Shown here one piece after another: positions 1 through 7,826 of a DNA stretch of 48,248 nucleotides. The notes under the pieces were generated by a model. It was not told where the DNA came from. It made no database searches and worked only from the letters and a program-made list of their open reading frames with translations. The translations under genes and the position numbers were made by a program. This stretch comes from Deinococcus fonticola. Its GTDB lineage: Bacteria; Deinococcota; Deinococci; Deinococcales; Deinococcaceae. Numbering within the stretch: position 1 is the stretch's first letter; the number at the start of each line of letters is the position of its first letter. The stretch covers positions 1 to 48,248 of the forward strand of contig NZ_SMMH01000027.1 of the NCBI RefSeq assembly GCF_004634215.1. Direction: 5' to 3'.

Positions 1-83
1 TTTGCGGTCACAGCGCCGCAAATGTGGCCGTCATCCCGTCCCCTGGATGAGCATTGATCCGCGTTGTTGTACCCTTGACCTGA

Positions 84-287
84 GCCGAGTCTCTACTTGA
101 AACCGTCCAACTTTTGGGGCCAGCCCACAACTACGATGAGCGTAAAAACCGTTCCCGCGTTGCCGTTCTTAAACCCCTGGCTGAAGGAAAATGCCACAAT
201 ATCTGGCTTAGCCGCGCACTATCTCAACCAGTCACGACCCTTTCGGTATTCCCAGATGGCACGCTGGTGACCGTCACAATGACTTAA
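84..287 (+). pseudogene. Possible 3' remnant of an unknown gene
   Basis: An open frame of about 67 codons ends at TAA 285-287, and its last residues read like real protein (LSVFPDGTLVTVTMT). It follows an in-frame TGA at 81-83 and I see no good start codon. It may be the tail of a decayed gene or chance. I recognise no family. The rest of bases 1-343 holds nothing else I can support, apart from a half copy of the dispersed palindrome (GCGTCATTCAT, 337-347) at the end of the helicase gene. Confidence 0.2.
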
Positions 288-343
288 GGCAGGGCCTCTG
301 CTGCATATCAAATGGCAGTGTGCTGCACTGTCGAGCGCGTCAT

Positions 344-3112
344 TCATATCTCTGAACCCCAGGCAAGCCCGACATGGCGCAGCCCTGCTGGATGAGTATC
401 ATCAGTGCATTCCTGACACAGAATCGTGTCTGCCTGCAGTGCAATGTCGCTGCTGGTGACATCGCTTTCCTGTTGACCAGCATCATCAGTGGGTTTCAGG
501 AGCCACTCACTGAAGGCTGGAGGATTAAGTGTCCAGTTCCCCTGGATTTTATAAAAGACCCGGTAACTTTCACGCATGGGTTTTCCACTCTCGTCCTGCC
601 AGCGTAACTCGGTACAGCCGACCACCTCAGCGGGGAGAGAAAGGCACGCCACCTGTCCCTGGAAGTCATATTCCTGGGCCTGTTTAAAGAAATGCTTCAG
701 CAGAGGGTGGCCATTGTCAATCAGTTCGGCCCGGTGCCTGTTGGCGGCCTGGCGCGTGAAGGCTATGCGGTTCAACTGACGGGTGTTGAGTGTCTTCCCA
801 AGACCTTCGCCAAGGTTAATTTCCCAGACGGCCCCACCATGCAGCCTGCTGCGCACTTCGCCACCTGAGGTGAGAAGCATCCCTTCAATGAATGCGGGCA
901 GGTGGCGCTGATCCATGGGCAGTTCGCTGTTCAGGGCGTCGGGATCAAAGCTGGAGGCAAAACGCATCAGATCTTCCTGGCGCCGTGCGGCCTGTCTGGC
1001 GCGTTCCAGAGCCTCGTCGATGCGTTCCTGTGTGCGATCCAGCGAGACGTCGCGACCTTCTTCCAGGATGGCCGCCACGTCGAGGAATCCGGCAATGGAT
1101 CCGAGGATATCTTCATGCAGGCCCTCGCGGTACTCGTCTGAAACGGCGGCCATGCCCGCAGCGACCGCTTCGAGTTTGCTGTACATGTGATCGAGGATCA
1201 GGTCGTCAAGATTGCCCTGGGTTCGCAGGTTAAAGACAATCACTGGCAGTTCCTGACCATAGCGGTAGAGTCGTCCGACCCGCTGAACCAGGCGCATGGG
1301 ATTCCAGGGCTGGTCGTAATTGATGAGGATGTGGCACCGCCGTTGCAGGTTAAAGCCCTCGCCGCCGGCTTCGGTACTGACCAGGAAGCGTCCGGCATCT
1401 TCGAAGTGCTCGATGGCCGCTTGCCGTTGACGCTGATGCTGACCACCGTGGATCACGTCCACCTTCCCGGGGCAACGCTCTTCGAGGGCGGCCAGCAACT
1501 GCTCCTGGGTAGAGCGGTACTCCGTGAAGATGAGCACTTTTTCCTGCTGATCGATCTGGTCGATCAGCAGCTCAAGGAAGGCCTGGAGTTTTCGGTCGTT
1601 CTGCAGGAGGCGGGTGGACTGCGCGAGGAGGTTCTCGAGCATGGCCACCTCACCATCGAAGAATTCAGGCTGGTCGTCGCCCTGGGCCGTTTCTGGCTGC
1701 TCGAAGGTGGCCTGTTCATCATCTTCCAGGGTTTCGCCAGGGTCTGGTGGCTGAGGTGATGCAGAGGGAAGTGGGCTGCTGGTGAGGCGTTGCAGTCGCC
1801 GTTCCAGGGCACGGTGAATGGCCAGGGCGCTGCTGGCAGCGAGTTTGCGGTAGGTGGTCATCACGAAGCCGATCGCGCGGGCGCCGCGCTGCTGGGCCGA
1901 GAGCCGGGCACTGGTCTGGTAACCGCGTTGGAAGTAACGGCCCAGCGCGGCCTCGAACTGGCGTTCTTCATCGCCGATTGGCGTTTCGATGGCGCGTGTG
2001 ACTTTACCTTTGAAGATGAAGTTGCCCTGCGCGTCCGTGACGTCCGCCTTGCGGTTGCGGATGATCATCCCGCTGAGAATCTCCGGGTGCAGTTGAACTT
2101 CCTGGATACGCTGGCGCCACTGCGGATCAGGCCTCAGTAACTCCAGCAGAGCCTGGAAGCGGTCAAGGTCACCCTGGTGGGGCGTGCCGGTGAGCAGCAG
2201 CACGGCGTCAGCGGCGCGGCGCACTTCCAGGGCCATCCTGTAGCGGTCGGTGTATTTGAAGGTGCGGCCGTACTGGCGCCGGGAGAGGCGGTGCGCTTCA
2301 TCGAACACAGCCAGATCCCAGCGGCCTGAACGCTGGAGTTTTTCTAGGTGCGCGTCCTGTTTCAGCCGGTCCATGCTGACGATGACCAGGTCGTAGAGTC
2401 GCCACTGTGTGTCATCACTGATGTGAAAGTCCTCGCCGTAGATGACGGCCTCGCGCAGTCCGAAACGGTCTCGGAGTTCAGCCTGCCATTGACGGGTGAT
2501 GCCGGAGGGAACGACCAGCAGGAAGCGCCGCAGCCGCCGGCGCCGCAATGCCGTGAGCAGCAGGCCCACCTCAATGGTCTTACCGAGGCCCACGTCGTCG
2601 GCGATCAGCCAGTCCAGGTGGGCACTGGAGAGGATCCGGTGAACCAGGTGAATCTGATGGGGCAGGGGGTCAATGTCGATGGGAGAGAGCGCCCCGGTGG
2701 TTTCGGCCCAGTGCTGCAGGGCGTGTGAGAGCTGGCGCAGGCGGAATCGTTCAGCACTGCCGGTTGGTGGGTGGACGCGGTGATCAAACAGCGCCGCTGG
2801 ACTCCAGATGGGCAGCAGGTTCTGCCAGGGTAGCCAGTGGCGTTCACCTTGCCAGAAGTCCACCAGGAGTTGTTCGCGTCCACCCAGGGTGCGGTGGCCG
2901 ATCACCTGGCCCTCACCACGGGATGTGCGCAGGGTGCTGGGACGCTCGACGATGGTGGTGCCGGTGCCAAATCCGCAGCGGAGGGTGGAGGCAGGACGGG
3001 TGGTGAGGCTGCCGTCCTGCCACTGCACGTCCACAGGGTCATGGCCGCGCAGGACATGTCCGGTCTGTCCAGTCTGCGGGCAGCGCACAATGCTGCCTTT
3101 GGGGAGGTTCAT
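344..3112 (-). CDS. SNF2/RapA-like DNA helicase (Swi2/Snf2 ATPase)
   Basis: This 922-aa protein is a superfamily 2 ATPase of the SNF2/RapA type, which uses ATP to translocate on duplex DNA and displace proteins. Walker A is DDVGLGKT (about residues 172-179). The DEAH box is VFDEAHRLSR (about 268-277), motif III is LTGTPHQG, and the second RecA lobe carries VLIFTEYRST, TEAGGEGFNLQ and the arginine-finger motif VQRVGRLYRYGQ (about 605-616). A charged linker (about 440-490) separates the lobes, and the last 250 residues are unassigned. The start is ATG 3112 behind AAGGAG. It lies 18 bp after the stop of the coiled-coil gene, so the two are probably one transcript and may form a complex. DISARM DrmD is also an SNF2 helicase, but no DISARM partner is adjacent. 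The helicase assignment is firm; the pathway is unknown. Confidence 0.9.
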   Translation of the reverse strand: MNLPKGSIVRCPQTGQTGHVLRGHDPVDVQWQDGSLTTRPASTLRCGFGTGTTIVERPSTLRTSRGEGQVIGHRTLGGREQLLVDFWQGERHWLPWQNLLPIWSPAALFDHRVHPPTGSAERFRLRQLSHALQHWAETTGALSPIDIDPLPHQIHLVHRILSSAHLDWLIADDVGLGKTIEVGLLLTALRRRRLRRFLLVVPSGITRQWQAELRDRFGLREAVIYGEDFHISDDTQWRLYDLVIVSMDRLKQDAHLEKLQRSGRWDLAVFDEAHRLSRRQYGRTFKYTDRYRMALEVRRAADAVLLLTGTPHQGDLDRFQALLELLRPDPQWRQRIQEVQLHPEILSGMIIRNRKADVTDAQGNFIFKGKVTRAIETPIGDEERQFEAALGRYFQRGYQTSARLSAQQRGARAIGFVMTTYRKLAASSALAIHRALERRLQRLTSSPLPSASPQPPDPGETLEDDEQATFEQPETAQGDDQPEFFDGEVAMLENLLAQSTRLLQNDRKLQAFLELLIDQIDQQEKVLIFTEYRSTQEQLLAALEERCPGKVDVIHGGQHQRQRQAAIEHFEDAGRFLVSTEAGGEGFNLQRRCHILINYDQPWNPMRLVQRVGRLYRYGQELPVIVFNLRTQGNLDDLILDHMYSKLEAVAAGMAAVSDEYREGLHEDILGSIAGFLDVAAILEEGRDVSLDRTQERIDEALERARQAARRQEDLMRFASSFDPDALNSELPMDQRHLPAFIEGMLLTSGGEVRSRLHGGAVWEINLGEGLGKTLNTRQLNRIAFTRQAANRHRAELIDNGHPLLKHFFKQAQEYDFQGQVACLSLPAEVVGCTELRWQDESGKPMRESYRVFYKIQGNWTLNPPAFSEWLLKPTDDAGQQESDVTSSDIALQADTILCQECTDDTHPAGLRHVGLAWGSEI

Positions 3113-3130
3113 GCAGCTCCTTAGGATGAA

Positions 3131-5134
3131 TCAGGCCTGGAAACGTCGTCGCGCCAGACGCTGGAGGTCGATCTCATCGTCCCAGTCCTCACCGTCTTCA
3201 GGGAGGATGTCACTGCGCAACCAGTTGATCCAGGTTTCAATGTCCACATCTGCTGGCATCTCATCCAGGATGGTCTGCAACTGGTAAGCGAACGCAACAT
3301 GGGCGCATCCGATCTGCTCATGCAGGGCTTCAAGAAGCAGAATGACTTCCTCGAAGCAGGGTGTAGAACTGAAGCGGGAAACGAACTGTTCACAGGTGCG
3401 GCGGCTGATGCTGGAGGCCGCACGGTGCCATTCTCCGTTACGCATGCGGTAGTCGGCTCCGAAGTGTTCCTGCGCTGGCCACCACGCGTAGAGCTCCTCG
3501 GCCAGCCAGATGTCCTCCTGGGCCATGGTTTGCAGCTGGCGGGTGACACGTTGGACTTTGAGTGCCGGGTTTGTGCCGGCCAGCAGGTCTTCGATCAGGT
3601 TGATCTGGTGGTGGCGTCCGAGGTCGGCAGCGACCTTGACGGCAATCTGGCGGGTGCGTTCGGCGGGAGTGACAAACTGGCGCAGTTCAGTGGTCTGGAC
3701 AGTTGGCTGCGTGCCAACAGGATTCAGTTGCCCAGGCAGTGTTCCCAGCCACGGATTCACCTGTGGGGGTTGTGCTGCACTCTCAGGTGGCCTGGCGAAG
3801 CTGGGGAGGTCAGCCCGAAGTGGGCTGGTCATCTCGGGCAGGGGAAAAGCTGCGGCGCTCGTTGTTCCAGATGTCTGAGGAAGGGGAATGGGAGGCTCTG
3901 GTAAGACTGTGAGGGCTTCAGTGACCTGGGGGACTGCAGGCTCTTCAGCGGGCATCAGGCATGTATCCCGTGCCACGACGGGCTGAGGCTCCTGTTTCAT
4001 GTCGGCCCAGGGAAGCAGAGGAGCGAGTGGTAAGGAGGGTTCAGGTGGCTGAAGGGGAAAGGGCACCACTGAAGGCTGGTGAAGGCCAGTGGGTGTAGGC
4101 CCAGGCCAGGGAAGGTTTGGCAGGAGAGATGGGGTAGGAGGTGCTGGCGTTATAGCTTGCTGATTCAGATAACTTCTGGCGGCCTGAACGGTGCGGTATT
4201 CAGCGGGCCAGGTTTGCCAGTGGTGTTCCAGTGATTGCTGGATGGTGGAGAGCCTCCGGCTGCTTTCCCGCCAGCGCTGCCACAGCCCCTCACCCTCTGC
4301 GCGGCGCTTGAGCAGGTCTTCCCAGGCCTGAAGCGTATCGGGCAGGTGGTACCTGGCCGCGAGCGCTGGCCAGGTCGCCAGATGCGCCTGTTGCGAATCA
4401 TTCAGTTCCGTTGTGGTGATTTCGAACAGCTTCTGCGCCTGATCCCTGGCCTGCTGCGCCGCCACCTGCTGGGCGCTGAGGTGTCTGATGCGGTCTCCCC
4501 AGTACCCGGTGCGCCCCTGGTAGTGGGCAGAAATGTCGCTGGGTTCGAGTGTATGCGGCGCATTTGTAGTGCGCCTGACCTGCTCATAATCCTGTTCTGA
4601 ACGTTGCACTTGACGTTCAACCCAGTTCAGTTCCTGCTGTAAGGCACTCTGCTTTCCGGATAGGGTCGTCCAGATTTTCCCCAGCCCACGCTGCGCCTGC
4701 AGCTTTTCGCGGATGCTGGCCGCCTGGGTTCTGGCCTGCATCACCCGATTTGCGCTGGGCAGCAACTGGCGAAGGCCACTCAGCTCCTGATCAGCCTGTT
4801 CACGCTCCCGTTGAAGTTGTTGAGCCAAATTGCTGACGGTCTCACTGAACTGGCTGAGGGTTTCAGGGTTTTGCTTCGCGAGCTCTTGATTGAGGCGACC
4901 GAGCTGGGTGTGCCACATGGTTAACCCAGCCGGTGGGCCAGTGCTGAAGTATTCGGCGAGTTGCAGGGCACCCGACCGACCGGCCCAGCGTTCAAGTTCC
5001 TGTTCAAGTTGTTTCTGTGTGCTTTGCAGGTGCTCGAGTTGATCAAGGAGTTTGATGACGGAGTTGCCCTCCTGCTGGCTAAAGGAGAGGGACAGGGTTG
5101 GAAACTGGGAATCAGGAAGCAGCGGATTGGTCAT
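3131..5134 (-). CDS. Large coiled-coil protein of unknown family, partner of the SNF2 helicase
   Basis: This 667-aa protein matches no family I recognise. The N-terminal half (about residues 25-310) is rich in Gln, Glu, Leu and Arg with heptad-like runs such as LEHLQSTQKQLEQELERW, and is predicted coiled coil. A long Pro-rich linker follows (about 325-460, many PxxP steps). A compact C-terminal domain (about 490-667) contains NLIEDLLAGTNPAL, LAEELYAWWPAQEHFG and an acidic tail, LPEDGEDWDDEIDL. No signal peptide or membrane segment is seen. The start ATG 5134 has only a weak ribosome site. The gene precedes the SNF2 helicase by 18 bp on the same strand. A coiled-coil arm plus a helicase suggests a DNA-bound complex, but that role is inference. 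Confidence 0.75.
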   Translation of the reverse strand: MTNPLLPDSQFPTLSLSFSQQEGNSVIKLLDQLEHLQSTQKQLEQELERWAGRSGALQLAEYFSTGPPAGLTMWHTQLGRLNQELAKQNPETLSQFSETVSNLAQQLQREREQADQELSGLRQLLPSANRVMQARTQAASIREKLQAQRGLGKIWTTLSGKQSALQQELNWVERQVQRSEQDYEQVRRTTNAPHTLEPSDISAHYQGRTGYWGDRIRHLSAQQVAAQQARDQAQKLFEITTTELNDSQQAHLATWPALAARYHLPDTLQAWEDLLKRRAEGEGLWQRWRESSRRLSTIQQSLEHHWQTWPAEYRTVQAARSYLNQQAITPAPPTPSLLPNLPWPGPTPTGLHQPSVVPFPLQPPEPSLPLAPLLPWADMKQEPQPVVARDTCLMPAEEPAVPQVTEALTVLPEPPIPLPQTSGTTSAAAFPLPEMTSPLRADLPSFARPPESAAQPPQVNPWLGTLPGQLNPVGTQPTVQTTELRQFVTPAERTRQIAVKVAADLGRHHQINLIEDLLAGTNPALKVQRVTRQLQTMAQEDIWLAEELYAWWPAQEHFGADYRMRNGEWHRAASSISRRTCEQFVSRFSSTPCFEEVILLLEALHEQIGCAHVAFAYQLQTILDEMPADVDIETWINWLRSDILPEDGEDWDDEIDLQRLARRRFQA

Positions 5135-5751
5135 GGAGCATCGTTGTTTGTGGAAAAGGACGCCAGAGGTATCCCGGATGTGTTGTTCATGAGATGCTTT
5201 TCATGGTACTGCGAGAATCGGAACGCCGGACGACAGTTTGTGGTGTGGGCATTCATGCCTCCAGGCTACGCCAGGCGGGCGTCACCTCTTGACGCATGGT
5301 CGCGCCAGTAAGGACGACAGGTTCTGGCATCTTTGCATGTTGCGCCAAGCCGTGGAGAGCTGAGCGTGTCACTCCCACTCGGGTGGCACGGCCAAACCTT
5401 CAGACAGGAGACGGGGGACATGAAGGGCAAGCCCCCTCCTGAGCTCACCCGCGTCGACAACCAGGCTGCTTCGCTAGATCGTCCAGGTTCCACAGGCTAA
5501 CAAGGCGGCGACAGAGCGACCGATCTCAATCAGCGATGGTTCAAGAACAACGGATACCAATCCGCGTCGAACTGCCGAACAGGCCAATTCATTTCTTCAC
5601 TGGTTCCAGCAGACTGGAGCGTGGGGATTACCGCAAACCAGGTCAACAGCGGTAACTGAGCCTGGTGAACCACTGACGAGAGGCCAGAAGCTCGTCCTGT
5701 CTCTTCCGTTACCTGCAGAAATGAAACCCCGTCCTATCTGGCGATGGCTCG
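5135..5751. other. Intergenic stretch between two divergent units
   Basis: About 620 bp with no gene I can support. It separates the minus-strand coiled-coil/helicase unit from the plus-strand parAB unit and must hold both promoters. It contains one perfect copy of the dispersed palindrome at 5279-5295 (listed separately). No hairpin followed by a T-run was seen. Confidence 0.5.
5279..5295. promoter_or_regulatory. Dispersed palindrome copy 1 (perfect)
   Basis: GCGTCACCTCTTGACGC is a perfect GCGTCA-N5-TGACGC dyad. It lies 145 bp upstream of the coiled-coil gene that starts at 5134 on the minus strand. Other copies are at 7721, 14673, 18629, 20371, 21529, 24487 and 27533. It may be the binding site of an unidentified regulator. 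Confidence 0.5.
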
Positions 5752-5780
5752 TTGCCCTTACACGGCTCAGAGGTTATACC
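5752..5780 (+). promoter_or_regulatory. parA promoter, apparently leaderless
   Basis: TTGCCC (5752-5757), 17 bp, then TATACC (5775-5780). The parA ATG at 5790 is only 9 bp beyond the -10 box, so transcription would begin at or a few bases before the start codon. There is no ribosome site in front of this ATG, which fits a leaderless mRNA, common in Deinococcus. This is the main reason for rejecting the upstream ATG at 5721. Confidence 0.55.
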
Positions 5781-5789
5781 CTTCTGTTA

Positions 5790-6551
5790 ATGAAAATTGC
5801 CACGGTGTTCAATCATGCGGGAGGCGCTGGCAAGACCAGCATCGTGCGGGACGTCGGCTATGAGCTAGCGGCAACCGGTAAGCGAGTCCTTCTGATCGAC
5901 CTTGACCCGCAGGCCAGCCTGACCAAGTGGCTGGGCGTGACAGATGTGGAGGAGGATCAGACCGTCTACCCGGTGGCCGTTGAGAGTAAGTCCCTCCCTA
6001 GCCCACGCCAGGTCTTCAACCTTCACCTGATTCCCTCCCACATCAACCTCTCGGTGGCTGAGGCTCAGATCGCCGGACAGATTGGAGCCGTCATGAGCCT
6101 GCGCCGCGCCCTGCAGGAGGTCGAGGATCAGTACGACGTCGTCTTGATTGACAGTCCGCCCAGCCTGGGTCAGCTCGCTGCACTGGGGGCCCTGGCCAGT
6201 GACATGTTGATCGTGCCCGTCCTGACCAGCCGCAAGGGAGTGGACGCCCTGCCGGGCCTTCAGCGAGCCCTGGGCATGTACCGTCAGTTGCGACCTGAGC
6301 TGCGGGTCGGACTTTACGTGCCCACCATGTATGACGGGCGCCGACTGCACGACAAGGAAATCCTCAATGCGCTGCAGGAGCAGCTGGCCGGACTGGCTTC
6401 ACCTCTCCCCTACCGCGCGGCCGTCTGGCTGGACAGCACCAATGCTGAACAGCCCGTTGGTATTTACGCTCCCGATTCACCACAGCACCGTGACATCCAG
6501 AAGGTCGCCCATGAAATCGCACAGGCCCTGGGACTGGGGGTACAGGCATGA
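5790..6551 (+). CDS. parA: ParA/Soj-family partition ATPase
   Basis: A 253-aa ParA-family ATPase that would drive plasmid segregation with ParB. The P-loop reads [11 protein letters not shown] (residues 7-17). The Walker A' motif is [16 protein letters not shown], and the Walker B region is [20 protein letters not shown]. The usual deviant Walker A signature KGGxGKT has Ala in place of its first Lys (AGGAGKT), which is unusual. The start MKIATVF at 5790 puts the P-loop at the normal distance from the N-terminus; an in-frame ATG at 5721 would add 23 residues with no ParA similarity and would lie upstream of the promoter. The gene overlaps parB by 4 bp (ATGA). The end [14 protein letters not shown] is typical of ParA C-termini. 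Confidence 0.93.
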   Translation: MKIATVFNHAGGAGKTSIVRDVGYELAATGKRVLLIDLDPQASLTKWLGVTDVEEDQTVYPVAVESKSLPSPRQVFNLHLIPSHINLSVAEAQIAGQIGAVMSLRRALQEVEDQYDVVLIDSPPSLGQLAALGALASDMLIVPVLTSRKGVDALPGLQRALGMYRQLRPELRVGLYVPTMYDGRRLHDKEILNALQEQLAGLASPLPYRAAVWLDSTNAEQPVGIYAPDSPQHRDIQKVAHEIAQALGLGVQA

Positions 6552-7426
6552 CCAGAGCAAAACGCAAACCTCTTCAACTCGGCGAGATTCTGGGGGCTTC
6601 CGCTGAACTCCTCAAATCGTCAGGGGGCCAGACGGTGGCCACGACCCGGCTCAAACCAGGCCAGGGCCAACCGAGACGAGAATTTGACCCTGCAAAGCTG
6701 GAGGAGCTGGCCAGAAGCATTCAGGAGAAAGGCATCCTGCAGCCTCTCCTGGTACGCCCGGCTGGAGAGGGTTATGAGATCGTTGCTGGTGAAAGGCGCT
6801 GGCGAGCCGCGCAACTGGCGCAGTTAGCGGAAGTTCCGGTGGTGATCCGGGAACTGACAGACAGCGAGGCGCGGCAGATCGCACTGATCGAAAACCTGCA
6901 GCGTGAGGATCTCAATCTGCTGGATGAGGTCGATGCCAAATTGGCGCTGGTCTCTGAAACCCTGCAACTGCCAGCCGACCAGGCGAAGGCCCGGCTGATG
7001 CAACTGCTGCGACAGTCGGAAGGTGAGGAGCATCTCGCCCTGACCCAGGCGTTTGGAAGCCTGGGGGAGAATTGGTCAACCTTTGCCAGAGGAAAATTGC
7101 GCGTTCTCAGTTGGCCTGCCCCCATTCTGGCCGCAGTGAGGACTGGACTTCCCTTTTCACTGGGGGCTGTCATCGCCGGGGCACCCGAGGAACATCAAAC
7201 CGCACTCCTCAAGCTTGCCGACAAGGGTGCCAGCCGAACTGAACTACAGGCCGAACTCAAGCGCCTGAGTGCACCCGTTAAAGCCAGATTGAGCACTTCG
7301 GCACAGGTGGGCAGGCTGCTGACCAACCACAAATGGCTGGGACAGCTTCCGCAGAAGGATCAGAATGCCATCGAAAGCTGGCTTGGGAAAATGCCCACAG
7401 CATTGAAGTCTGCCCTCGAGGAGTAG
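6548..7426 (+). CDS. parB: ParB-family partition protein
   Basis: A 292-aa ParB-family DNA-binding protein, the centromere-binding partner of ParA. The N-terminal ParB/Srx domain shows the usual blocks: [18 protein letters not shown] (about residues 41-58), [27 protein letters not shown] and the arginine-rich-partner motif [13 protein letters not shown] (about 114-126). The middle helix-turn-helix region is shorter and more diverged than in chromosomal ParB. The C-terminal part (about 225-292) is helical and probably dimerises. The start ATG 6548 overlaps the parA stop (ATGA), so translation is likely coupled. A perfect palindrome begins at the first base after the stop codon and may be its binding site. 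Confidence 0.92.
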   Translation: MTRAKRKPLQLGEILGASAELLKSSGGQTVATTRLKPGQGQPRREFDPAKLEELARSIQEKGILQPLLVRPAGEGYEIVAGERRWRAAQLAQLAEVPVVIRELTDSEARQIALIENLQREDLNLLDEVDAKLALVSETLQLPADQAKARLMQLLRQSEGEEHLALTQAFGSLGENWSTFARGKLRVLSWPAPILAAVRTGLPFSLGAVIAGAPEEHQTALLKLADKGASRTELQAELKRLSAPVKARLSTSAQVGRLLTNHKWLGQLPQKDQNAIESWLGKMPTALKSALEE

Positions 7427-7448
7427 GTGTTAGCACCGGTGCTAACAC
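7427..7448. promoter_or_regulatory. Perfect 22-bp palindrome after parB, candidate parS centromere
   Basis: The two 11-bp arms GTGTTAGCACC and GGTGCTAACAC abut exactly with no mismatch, starting at the base after the parB stop. No T-run follows, so it does not look like a terminator. Palindromes next to parAB are the usual place for parS. I did not see a second copy in the window. Its role as centromere is inference. Confidence 0.5.
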
Positions 7449-7826
7449 AGGGTATGCCACAGAAATAACTCGTTTGGTAAGGTATTTTCCAAAACGTACG
7501 GGAAATCTCCCAGCTTTCGAATTGAACCTCTCCCCCACCCTTCCTCCCGTATTTTCTGAGGGACTTGGGCGAAGTTCTCCACCACTTTGACAAATTATTG
7601 GAATTCTGGTGTATCTCAGAGCCCTTTCCGCTCCGCTCTGATCATGGTCAATCTTCTGCACTCCAGTCCTCATGATCTGAACGCCTTCGCCGCGCATGGT
7701 GAATCATGGCTCGCTCATCCATGTCAATAAATGACGCGGCAGTGGGTCAGAGTCGTGATATGACTGGAGCGTTCAAATGAATCCCAAGATGTCTCGAATC
7801 ACGCTCTTCCCCTGTCGTGGCCACAG
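7449..7826. promoter_or_regulatory. Intergenic region with an orphan promoter-like site, upstream of the addB-like gene
   Basis: About 380 bp without a gene. A promoter-like pair, TTGACA (7587-7592), 17 bp, TGTATC (7610-7615), points toward the addB-like gene but lies over 200 bp ahead of it. A copy of the dispersed palindrome sits at 7721-7737. No strong ribosome site precedes the ATG at 7827. A long 5' leader or a small RNA could start at the orphan promoter, but nothing in the sequence proves either. Confidence 0.35.
7721..7737. promoter_or_regulatory. Dispersed palindrome copy 2 (imperfect)
   Basis: ATGTCAATAAATGACGC keeps the GTCA-N5-TGAC core with two mismatches in the outer left arm. 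With the preceding C it forms CATGTCAATAAATGACGC, which recurs exactly in reverse orientation at 18629-18646. It ends 89 bp before the start of the addB-like gene. Confidence 0.45.

Noticed and set aside
5721..5789. Upstream ATG of parA at 5721
   Set aside because: It lies ahead of the likely promoter and adds 23 residues unlike ParA; the ATG at 5790 puts the P-loop in its normal place.
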